This document shows, piece by piece, positions 8,228-14,953 of a stretch of DNA of 46,937 nt (position 1 is its first letter; every line of letters begins with the position of its first letter). The DNA is from Bacillota bacterium (GTDB lineage Bacteria > Bacillota > Clostridia > Acetivibrionales > Acetivibrionaceae): the NCBI GenBank assembly GCA_023421115.1, contig JAEZUI010000053.1, positions 1 through 46,937 on the forward strand, read 5' to 3'. Under the pieces are notes generated by a model. That model had not been told where the DNA came from, did not search any database, and saw only the letters and a list, made by a program, of their open reading frames with translations. Made by a program: the position numbers and the translations under genes.

Positions 8228-8618
8228 AAGTTTTTCCTCTTAGTTTATTACATTTTTCCTTCTTCACTTATAAATCGCTTCCACCTATAATAGAATCGAT
8301 GCATTTATAAAATAAGCAATCTAATTTTTTCCGTGCGTTACCTATCAAACAAAAAAATCAGATAGGCTAATTGCATTGTTTCAGAAATCACTTTATTACT
8401 GTTACTTTTATGATAATGTTTACTATGGTAAAAACTCAATTATACTACTTCTTTTTAATTATACTAATTTGTTTTGAATTTTTAAATAGGACTAAGAACT
8501 TTTTATTAAGTTTTTTCATTTTTTTCTAAAAATCCGATCTATTTGCATAAGAAAAAACTAATTTTACTATGATGAACGCGATAAAGCTTTTACATCGCAC
8601 TCCAATTTGCTCGTTTTA
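8228..8618. other. AT-rich intergenic region
   Basis: No gene is seen. Leftward there is an imperfect hairpin GCGATG..ATCGC (about 8580-8600) after the methyltransferase stop, then a hairpin CCTATC..GATAGG (about 8350-8375). I looked for a cobalamin riboswitch before the cbiA-like gene and saw none of its conserved core. Confidence 0.5.
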
Positions 8619-9260
8619 TTATCCAATGGTACAAAATACTGTAAAGTCGTTATTAAGATAACCTCTCACAACCTCAATACTCTCTATCTGAGAATACTGA
8701 GCAGCCAACATTGCAGCCACTTCTTCATGATTATAGTAATAATACGTATCCTCTTTGTCTGGTGAATTTTGGTCAAGTAAATTAAAAACCACCATTTCTT
8801 TTGACAATTCAACAAAACATCCAAAAGCTTTAGCAAGGAACTCCATATTGTTACCCATGTTTAAATTGAAAATCCCTGAAGTGTATATAACATCAAAACT
8901 CTTCACTTCAAAGGTATGCTGTTTAAATATATCCATACAGTAAAATTTGCCAGGCAAGTTCTTACTTTTCGCATTTTCAATCATGTCTTCTAGAATATCA
9001 ACACCGGTATATTCTACATTTATAGCCTTATTTTCTATGTACTCAAGGAGATTTCCCAAGCCGCATCCTACATCAAGTATTTTCTTGTTTTGCATATCAA
9101 CTTTTGAGGTCAGCATCTCAAACCTCATATATTGTGCTTCTCTGCTCTCCCATCCAAGGACTTTGAAATCGGGCAAACCCTTTCCCATTTTGGGCTTATA
9201 ATAGGCTTCAATATGCTTTTTTTTGTCCACTTTTGCTTTTGCTTCACACTTACATTCCAT
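8619..9260 (-). CDS. Class I SAM-dependent methyltransferase
   Basis: This is a 213-residue Rossmann-fold methyltransferase. Motif I is ILDVGCGLGNLLEYI (about 61-75), with an acidic residue after the second strand (TGVDILEDMI) and a motif II-like region SFDVIYTSGIFNL. The N-terminus carries a short cysteine/lysine-rich stretch (MECKCEAKAKVDKKK) not typical of the fold. A GGAGAG ribosome binding site precedes the ATG. It lies upstream of the cbiA-like gene on the same strand but 390 bp away, so cotranscription is uncertain. The substrate cannot be read from sequence; a link to tetrapyrrole chemistry with the CbiA homologue is only a guess. Confidence 0.85.
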   Translation of the reverse strand: MECKCEAKAKVDKKKHIEAYYKPKMGKGLPDFKVLGWESREAQYMRFEMLTSKVDMQNKKILDVGCGLGNLLEYIENKAINVEYTGVDILEDMIENAKSKNLPGKFYCMDIFKQHTFEVKSFDVIYTSGIFNLNMGNNMEFLAKAFGCFVELSKEMVVFNLLDQNSPDKEDTYYYYNHEEVAAMLAAQYSQIESIEVVRGYLNNDFTVFCTIG

Positions 9261-9335
9261 ATATATCTCTCCGATAACTATAAACTACTTTCTATTATAC
9301 CCTAACCCACCCCTTAAAAACCAACTTTTATTTTT

Positions 9336-9654
9336 TTACTTTTCAACCCGGATTATATACGATTCAAGTTTCTTATTGTCAAAGGCAAGATTCACATTGT
9401 ATTCCAGTATATATACATATCTGTCCCAGCTTTTTATCCTATAGTGAGTTGATCCCATCCACTCACCCGGAATTTCAAGCGGTTCAAGTGTCCAATCGTC
9501 AAGAGCTTCATTCTCATTCCAAGGAAATCCTTTATTTAAAAATAACCTCCCAAGTATTTCCGGAGCTGTAATATAGGCCATTTGTGTCATATACTTCAAA
9601 GTCCAGCCACTTTCTATCACTAGGTACTATATCAAGCACTTTTCCCGGAGGATT
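9336..9654 (-). pseudogene. Frameshifted 3' remnant of an unknown gene
   Basis: Two adjoining minus-strand frames each look coding. From 9654 one reads NPPGKVLDIVPSDRKW and runs to WEVIFK-stop near 9532. The other contains KGFPWNENEALDDWTLEPLE and ends RVEK-stop at 9336. Together they look like one protein tail of about 100 residues broken by a one-base shift near a T-rich run around 9535. The product is not recognised. Its 5' end is fused directly to the truncated response regulator upstream, which suggests that a deletion removed the material between the two genes. Confidence 0.55.
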
Positions 9655-10099
9655 AAAAAAGTAATTGGAGGCCGAAATCTATCCATATATCTCTAAACTC
9701 AAAAATATCCTGTGTTGTAATGCTCTCGCTCTTTCTCCTTACAACAGAACGGATTCTTGCAATGAGAACCCTTGTGTTGAAGGGCTTTGTGACATAATCA
9801 TCTGCTCCTAATTCAAGGCCTAATACCATATCGGCACTGTCATCTTTCGCAGTGAGCATTATAACAGGCACATTGCTCTTCTCTCTAAGCTTCCTCAAAA
9901 CCGTAATTCCATCCATTCCCGGAAGCATAATATCAAGCAGCATAATATCAAGCAGCACAATATCTATCTTTTCTCTTCGAATTACTTCAAGCGCTTCAAG
10001 ACCATCGAAAGCTGCCAACGTATTAAAACCCTCTTTGGCAAGACTTGCAGAAAGTCCCCTCACAAGAGGTTTTTCATCATCAACTATAAGGACCTTCAA
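9653..10099 (-). pseudogene. OmpR-family response regulator lacking its DNA-binding domain
   Basis: The receiver domain is complete: KVLIVDDEKPLVRG with the acidic pocket, the phospho-acceptor segment, MLTAKDD, and GADDYVTKPFN. It then stops after EFRDIWIDFGLQLLF, exactly where the winged-helix output domain should begin. An in-frame 15-bp tandem duplication (9924-9938 and 9939-9953) repeats LLDIM, so the phospho-acceptor segment reads LLDIMLLDIMLPGMDG. The likely start is the TTG at 10099 (LKVLIVDDE) after AAGGTGGAG. The longer N-terminal frame only reads through the CTCTTTC-family repeat. No histidine kinase lies nearby. This looks like a decaying two-component locus. Confidence 0.75.
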
Positions 10100-10140
10100 T
10101 TTCTCCACCTTCTCTATGCTAAATAATAAAAGCTTCTGAG

Positions 10141-10191
10141 CATCTAGCCCCTCACTTTTACCTCTTTCACTCCGTTCGAAAGAGGTAATAA
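10141..10191. repeat. Dispersed hairpin repeat (CTCTTTC family), copy B
   Basis: The stem is CCTCTTTC (10161-10168) with CGAAAGAGG (10177-10185). The left flank TCTAGCCCCTCACTTTTA matches the flank of copy C (TTTAGCCCCACTTGTTTA). It is inserted just upstream of the broken response regulator and creates a spurious N-terminal extension in that frame. Confidence 0.7.
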
Positions 10192-10222
10192 AAAGAGACA
10201 ATAGTATTAGCTACTGTCTCCT
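10189..10222 (-). terminator. Terminator of the SPFH gene
   Basis: Leftward: GGAGACAGTAGCTAATACTA and TTGTCTC form a stem (GAGACA/TGTCTC extended through TAG/CTA), followed by TTTTTATT. It starts 20 bp after the SPFH stop codon. Confidence 0.75.
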
Positions 10223-10241
10223 TTAAATATTCAAGTATTAT

Positions 10242-11372
10242 CTATGCCTTATTGCCGCAATCAGGGCAAAACTTAGTACCTGGATTTAACTTTGTTCCAC
10301 AATTGCTACAGGAATTATCCTGTGAAGCACCACATTCAGGACAGAATTTCGTACCCTGATTAATTTCATTATTGCACTTAACACAAGTCGCTTTTTGAGG
10401 CACCATACTCTGACCGCAATTAGGACAGAATTTAATACCCTGCTGAACAGGAGTATTACACTTAGGACATGGAGCAGTCGGTAGATTCTGAACGGGTTGC
10501 TGCCCTTGTGGATTTTGGCTGAACACTTGCCCCATCATGTTTCCAATTGCAGCTCCAGCACCCATACCTGCGCCCATTCCCGCAAATCCTCCACCTTCGT
10601 TTTCAGCTGCGGAATTCATGGCATCTAATGCACGTATCTTTGTGTAGCGGTCCATTCCGCCCATAAGCCCGATGCTAGCTCCTTTGTTGAAAGCTTCCAT
10701 AAGATCTTCAGGCAATGAAATATCTTCAACCATCAGATCAACTATTTCAAGTCCGAACTGATCAAACTTTTCCTTTATGTTTTCCTTAACCTTACCGCTG
10801 AACTCAATTAGCTGACCTTGAATATCAATTAATGAAATCTTTGACTCTGCAATTGTATCCTTCATATATTGGACAATATATGACCTAAATGTATCTTCAA
10901 GTTCGTTTGTTTTGTATACTGCCTTCGTCCCAAACTGCTCTCGCATAAACTTTGCAGGATCGACTACTCTGTATGAAAACTTCCCTCTTGCACTTAATTT
11001 CGCCTGTCCAAACTGTGGATCCATAATCAAAACCGGTGTCTGTGTACCCCATTTTTGGTCTAAGAACTGCTTTGTATTTACAAAATACACTTCCGCTTTA
11101 AAAGGAGAATTAAAACCGTACTTCCATGACTTTAACTTTGTAAGAACAGGCATATTCTCTGTATTCAGTTCATATAGTCCGGGATAAAAAACATCTGCGA
11201 GAACACCCTCATTTACAAACACTGCAGCTTGAGATTCTCTTACTGTTAACATTGCACCCATTTTAATTTCCTTATTTGCAACAGGAAATCTGTACACTAT
11301 CGTATCTGAGGTTGAATCCGTCCACTCTATTACCTCAATCAACTGTCCTTTGATAAAATCCATTAAACCCAT
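10242..11372 (-). CDS. SPFH-domain protein with three C-terminal zinc ribbons (YdjI-like)
   Basis: It belongs to the 'virion core protein' / YdjI-like branch of SPFH (stomatin/flotillin-like) scaffold proteins, thought to organise membrane platforms. From the N-terminus there is an SPFH domain over about 200-240 residues (MGLMDFIKGQLIEVIEW to ISLPEDLMEAF), a Gly/Ala/Met-rich linker (GMGAGMGAGAAIGNMMGQ), and three zinc ribbons: CPKC/CPNC, CVKC/CPEC and CSNC/CPDC. I start at the ATG at 11372 because AAAGGAG lies just upstream; the frame's earlier start at 11402 lacks one. It appears monocistronic with its own terminator. There is no transmembrane helix, so membrane attachment would be peripheral or by partners. 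Family is firm, cellular role not. Confidence 0.88.
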   Translation of the reverse strand: MGLMDFIKGQLIEVIEWTDSTSDTIVYRFPVANKEIKMGAMLTVRESQAAVFVNEGVLADVFYPGLYELNTENMPVLTKLKSWKYGFNSPFKAEVYFVNTKQFLDQKWGTQTPVLIMDPQFGQAKLSARGKFSYRVVDPAKFMREQFGTKAVYKTNELEDTFRSYIVQYMKDTIAESKISLIDIQGQLIEFSGKVKENIKEKFDQFGLEIVDLMVEDISLPEDLMEAFNKGASIGLMGGMDRYTKIRALDAMNSAAENEGGGFAGMGAGMGAGAAIGNMMGQVFSQNPQGQQPVQNLPTAPCPKCNTPVQQGIKFCPNCGQSMVPQKATCVKCNNEINQGTKFCPECGASQDNSCSNCGTKLNPGTKFCPDCGNKA

Positions 11373-11721
11373 GTAAACCACTCCTTTTTTTGAATATTCC
11401 AAGCAATTAGTGCCTCATAACAAATTTTTTGTAAGAAGCAATGCAAGTCACAGACAGATGCAAAGCATTTTCAACGTATTAATACTTGTGCAAAAAACAC
11501 TAAAACATCTTTTAGAAATCACGTCATTGTGTATAATGCGTACAACAATAAACCTTAAAATAGTTTATTGAAGACTCTGTATACAGATTGTAAATCCATA
11601 AATAAATCCTAAGCCTTATAATAGTTATCAAATTAACTAAATCATATATTATAGATTAACATATTTTTATATATTTTTAAACACCTTTCTTAGATAATAA
11701 ATTAATGCAAGATCATACATC

Positions 11722-11810
11722 TATTTCAAAAAATGACCTATACAATATTTATGTAACAATGTAAATCAATTTTTTGAAATGACAATTGCAAAGTTTTTGG
11801 GAACGACTTA
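11722..11810. repeat. ATTTCAAAAAAT repeat family, copy 1
   Basis: It begins ATTTCAAAAAATGACCTATA and continues CAATATTTATGTAAC, then ATTTTTTGAAATGACAATTG and CAAAGTTTTTGGGAACGACTT. It aligns along its whole length with the copy at 41145-41246 (same orientation). The internal TTTTTTGAAAT is the inverse of the end motif. Confidence 0.75.
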
Positions 11811-11932
11811 ACTAACTTTGTCAATAATTATAATATGCAAAGAAGGCGTTTTAAAAAACATTGCTCTATATTTTATACAAGCACATTTTGATAGAAATCA
11901 TCTAAACACTTTTATTTTTTTTTACACAGTGG

Positions 11933-11938
11933 TATAAT
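11933..11938 (+). promoter_or_regulatory. -10 box of the M23 peptidase gene
   Basis: A perfect TATAAT lies 36 bp before the chosen start codon. No good -35 box is evident upstream. The predicted start of transcription (about 11945) nearly coincides with the ATG at 11947, which supports the downstream ATG at 11974 as the real start. Confidence 0.55.
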
Positions 11939-11973
11939 ATTTTCGAATGTTAAAAGTGGAAAAGGCGGTAAAT

Positions 11974-12900
11974 ATGCGAAAAACAAGTAAAACAAAGCGT
12001 GATAAGTGTTTATCAATTATATTGGTACCTCATTCTACAAATGAAGTAAAGACTATTAAAATTACATCTGTACAATATAAACTTTACATTTTATCCTCAA
12101 TAGCTCTGACTTTTACAATATGTCTCGGACTATATTTTGCATCTATAATACATACTAACAATAACCTTAAAAGTGCTCTAGATGAGGCAAACAACAAAAA
12201 TAAAGAGCAAGCAACGCTCCTAGCTCAAAATGCTGAACAAATTTCTACCCTGCTTGAACGAGAAGAGCAATATGCTAAAAACATATCGGATTTCAGTGAC
12301 AAGTATAAGCAGATGACTGAGAATTTCGTGGATGAAAGTATGGAAAGCTTCACAGCAAGTAGGGGTTCTGGCGGGCGTACCTTTATAGAAAATGCAAGTG
12401 AACTAAGAAACATTTTGGATCACCTTCAAAAAATCAACACTTCAGAGGATATCGGTGTTGTTAATAAATTGTCTGATTCGGAAAAAAAGCTGCAAACCTA
12501 CATAGAATCCTTTCCAACTCTTTGGCCGGCAAACGGAAGAATCTCTTCACCCTTTGGATACAGATCTGACCCGTTTAATTCATCAGAAAAAAGGCACCAA
12601 GGAATAGACATAGCAGCACCGGAAGAGGATAACATAAAGGCTTCTGCAAACGGAAAAGTTATATTATCAGCTTACAACGGAAATTATGGAAATTGTATTA
12701 TTATAAACCACAACAATGGTATTACCACTTTATATGCCCATGCTTCTTCACTTATTGCTAAAGAAGGACAGACGGTAAAAAAGGGTGATGTTATAGCAAA
12801 AGTTGGCAGCACTGGAAGGAGCACTGGACCACACCTTCACTTTGAGGTGCGTATAAACGGAACACCCGAAGATCCTATAAAATATCTTGACAAGAAATAG
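11974..12900 (+). CDS. M23-family peptidoglycan endopeptidase, membrane anchored
   Basis: LytM-like zinc peptidases cut cross-bridges in peptidoglycan. The protein has a cytoplasmic basic N-terminus, one transmembrane helix (YKLYILSSIALTFTICLGLYF, about 35-57), a coiled coil over about 60-110, a linker, and the C-terminal M23 domain. That domain carries HQGIDIA (first His and Asp ligands) and HLHFEV (last ligands), all intact. I start at the ATG at 11974 because AAAGGCGG lies 4-5 bases upstream; an in-frame ATG at 11947 is too close to the promoter. The bactofilin gene follows 39 bp later. Paired M23 peptidase and bactofilin genes are a recurring arrangement in bacteria, where bactofilin positions the hydrolase. 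Confidence 0.9.
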   Translation: MRKTSKTKRDKCLSIILVPHSTNEVKTIKITSVQYKLYILSSIALTFTICLGLYFASIIHTNNNLKSALDEANNKNKEQATLLAQNAEQISTLLEREEQYAKNISDFSDKYKQMTENFVDESMESFTASRGSGGRTFIENASELRNILDHLQKINTSEDIGVVNKLSDSEKKLQTYIESFPTLWPANGRISSPFGYRSDPFNSSEKRHQGIDIAAPEEDNIKASANGKVILSAYNGNYGNCIIINHNNGITTLYAHASSLIAKEGQTVKKGDVIAKVGSTGRSTGPHLHFEVRINGTPEDPIKYLDKK

Positions 12901-12939
12901 AACTTTTGTAAAAAGTATATTACTATGAGGAGGATAATT

Positions 12940-13353
12940 ATGTTCAGCAAAGGTAATTCCGGAAATGCTGAGTCGTTTGATACTATTATAGGTATCAATT
13001 CTAAGTTTGAAGGTAATATTGAAACCAACGGAACAATTAGAATAGACGGTAAAGTATTGGGAAATCTCAAAATTAATGGCGATGTTTATGTGGGTAAAGA
13101 CGCAGCAATAACAGGAAATATTAATGCAAATAATATCTTTATTTCCGGAAGAGTGGAAGGAAATATAGAATCAAAGGGAACTCTCAAGATTCAAGCTTCT
13201 GCCAAACTATATGGAGATCTTACAGTTTTCAGTATAGTTACCGAAGAGGGTAGTGTATTCGAAGGTAACTGCAAAATGTTATCGGCGACTCAAATGGAAG
13301 ATATGGGCAGCTCAAAAAAATCAAAAAGCAATAGAGCTTCTGTCTCAGAATAA
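12940..13353 (+). CDS. Bactofilin (polymer-forming cytoskeletal protein)
   Basis: Bactofilins polymerise without nucleotide into filaments at the membrane and localise cell-wall enzymes. The 137-residue protein has a short disordered N-terminus, a beta-helix core of repeating hydrophobic/Gly turns (IIGINSKFEGNIETNGTIRI, GNLKINGDVYVGKDAAITGN, ISGRVEGNIESKGTLKI) and a polar Ser/Lys tail. I start at the ATG at 12940 with GAGGAGG just upstream; the frame opens earlier at 12925 with no ribosome binding site. It forms an operon with the M23 peptidase, ended by a terminator right after the stop. Confidence 0.93.
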   Translation: MFSKGNSGNAESFDTIIGINSKFEGNIETNGTIRIDGKVLGNLKINGDVYVGKDAAITGNINANNIFISGRVEGNIESKGTLKIQASAKLYGDLTVFSIVTEEGSVFEGNCKMLSATQMEDMGSSKKSKSNRASVSE

Positions 13354-13381
13354 ATGGAGTACCATTAATACTCCATTTTTT
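13354..13381 (+). terminator. Terminator of the M23-bactofilin operon
   Basis: ATGGAGTA pairs with TACTCCAT across a 7-base loop, followed by T-run. It starts at the bactofilin stop codon. It lies between convergent genes and may also serve yunB in the other direction. Confidence 0.85.
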
Positions 13382-13396
13382 GTCCTAAAGAACCCT

Positions 13397-14059
13397 CTAT
13401 CTAATATCTATGTAATAATCTGGCACCTCTCCTACAATCACCGTCTCTGCTACAGGTAAACTTGTTGTTACAATGGTCTTTTTTTCAACAAAGGGTATTG
13501 CTACCCCCATTTCCGTCTTAAACAAAATATAAATCCTGTGTCTGGTCTGGTTTATACCTGCACTGCTAAATTCCGATTTAAAATCTGTCTCAACACTTCC
13601 GACGGGAATTATTCGAAAATCAATTTTAGGCCCCCTAGCTGCAAAAATTGTTTCTCCTAGTACTGCCCCTAAAGGTATTGATATCTTCTCATCGGATAAG
13701 TTGGATAATTGGTTTTGAACACTAAGGGAAACATTGGCAAATATTCTGTTCAACTTTGCTATATCAGTCTGAATTGATGTAATATTACCATTTTCATCTT
13801 TACTTATTGAGACTATATCAGAATAATCTATATCTTCCGGGAAATTCTCGCTTACCGCATTGCCGACCACTCTTGTTACTATAGATTTCACTCTGTACTC
13901 CGATATTTGGTTAATCCCTATCCTCAAACGTTTTTCAATAAAATAAAGCAGTATTGTTAAGATAATCATTACAAAAGCAATCACCACATAGGCTCTAATT
14001 CTATTACGATTTCTCTTTACATACCATAAGCGGTGATACAAATTGGTCTTTCTACGCAT
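13397..14059 (-). CDS. yunB: Sporulation protein YunB
   Basis: YunB is a membrane protein made in the mother cell during sporulation; its biochemical role is not known. The protein has a basic N-terminus, one transmembrane helix (AYVVIAFVMIILTILLYFI, about 24-42) and an extracytoplasmic domain. That domain has the family segments KSIVTRVVGNAVSENF, IPLGAVLGETIFAARGPKI and a C-terminal VGEVPDYYIDI. Length (220) fits the family (about 250). AAGGAGG precedes the ATG. The XRE regulator lies 75 bp upstream on the same strand. A hairpin in that gap covers the ribosome binding site. Confidence 0.88.
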   Translation of the reverse strand: MRRKTNLYHRLWYVKRNRNRIRAYVVIAFVMIILTILLYFIEKRLRIGINQISEYRVKSIVTRVVGNAVSENFPEDIDYSDIVSISKDENGNITSIQTDIAKLNRIFANVSLSVQNQLSNLSDEKISIPLGAVLGETIFAARGPKIDFRIIPVGSVETDFKSEFSSAGINQTRHRIYILFKTEMGVAIPFVEKKTIVTTSLPVAETVIVGEVPDYYIDIR

Positions 14060-14062
14060 AAA

Positions 14063-14102
14063 AAAACCTCCTTACCATAATAGTATGAATCAGGAAGGTT
14101 TT
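14063..14102 (-). promoter_or_regulatory. Hairpin sequestering the yunB ribosome binding site
   Basis: Leftward, AAAACCTTCC pairs with GGAGGTTTT with one bulged base and a loop of about 20 bases. The right strand of the stem contains the Shine-Dalgarno sequence of yunB. With the following T-run it could alternatively be a terminator for the XRE gene, with re-initiation inside. Confidence 0.45.
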
Positions 14103-14134
14103 TGGTGAATTTGGTTAATAAACAATCTTGGCAT

Positions 14135-14590
14135 CTATGGGTTATCACTTACTATTTGAAAAGCCATATATTTCTTTAATATAGTCTCTATTTGCATATA
14201 TAAGTCGTCTAAAAACATTTCATATAGGAATTTGTTCTCTATGCGATATTTGCATTCTAAAGATTTTTCTACTATATTGCATATCTTTTCAAGTATTTCC
14301 TTGTCTTCTAACACCTTGTAATTTTTATCCTTAGCTACCACCTCAAGAAGTGATGGTATATTGATACTTGAATTCTCATGGGCGCCTTCAATACCAAAAA
14401 GAATATCTATATCAATGTCAAGTTCCTTTATAATTTTAAGTACAATTTCAAGCTTAGGGTTATCTTTGCGGCCGTTCTCTATCTGTGAAAGGTATCCTGC
14501 TGATATTCCAATGACCTTTGCAAAATTCACAAGGGTATAGTTCTTTTCTTCTCGCTTTGCCCTGATTATTTCCCCGAATTTGATATCCAC
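14135..14590 (-). CDS. XRE-family helix-turn-helix regulator
   Basis: The N-terminal 65 residues form a Cro/CI-type helix-turn-helix: FGEIIRAKREEKNYTLVNFA and VIGISAGYLSQIENGRKDNP, close to SinR-like and phage-type repressors. The C-terminal 85 residues are helical, unlike known ligand domains, and probably dimerise. The start codon is GTG with AAAGGGGGC upstream. The neighbour yunB hints at a sporulation-phase regulator, but this is inference. Length (151) is ordinary for such regulators. Confidence 0.85.
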   Translation of the reverse strand: MDIKFGEIIRAKREEKNYTLVNFAKVIGISAGYLSQIENGRKDNPKLEIVLKIIKELDIDIDILFGIEGAHENSSINIPSLLEVVAKDKNYKVLEDKEILEKICNIVEKSLECKYRIENKFLYEMFLDDLYMQIETILKKYMAFQIVSDNP

Positions 14591-14953
14591 GTAAATGCCC
14601 CCTTTGTTCTATTTTATAAAATCAATTGACATTTTACAACAGGAAATTAATTAGGTATACAACTGGGAGTGCATATTATTTAGAAACGGCTGTTATTCTT
14701 TTGGAAATATATCTTCTAAACCTAACACTGCAGTGCTTTTGCTATGTTTGCATGCTTACGGTTTGATGTGCTATAATATAAGCTTTTGCTATGTTTGCAT
14801 GCTTACGGTTTGATGTGCTATAATATAATAAGTTTTATCATATATAAATTAGTAATAGATGTACTTTGGGATAATTAAACCCTAACATTCATTAAACTAC
14901 TATAAAGATATGGATGCAAATTAATTATCCCTTAATAAAGGAGAGGAACTTTT
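14591..14953. other. Divergent region between XRE gene and PBP gene
   Basis: It is dominated by the duplicated PBP promoter at 14735-14828. The rest is AT-rich leader sequence, with a GAGAGGA ribosome binding site 10 bp before the PBP start. No gene is seen. Confidence 0.6.
14735..14828 (+). promoter_or_regulatory. Exactly duplicated 47-bp promoter of the PBP gene
   Basis: The unit at 14735-14781 is repeated without a mismatch at 14782-14828. Each unit carries TTGCAT as -35, an 18-bp spacer and TATAAT as -10 (14772-14777 and 14819-14824) with an extended TGC just before it, plus a GCATGC palindrome. Both copies face the penicillin-binding protein gene 125 bp downstream. Confidence 0.85.

Larger units (their letters stand above)
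11403..11946. other. Divergent intergenic region
   Basis: It separates the leftward SPFH gene from the rightward M23 gene. It holds one copy of the CATTTCAAAAAAT-ended repeat (11722-11810) and, at the right edge, the M23 promoter. No gene is seen. Confidence 0.6.

Noticed and set aside
8228..8618. Cobalamin riboswitch before the cbiA-like gene
   Set aside because: None of the conserved cobalamin-box sequence is visible on the minus strand; only simple hairpins occur.
10100..10201. N-terminal extension of the response regulator
   Set aside because: It is translated from the CTCTTTC-family repeat and upstream spacer; the receiver fold begins at LKVLIVDDE.
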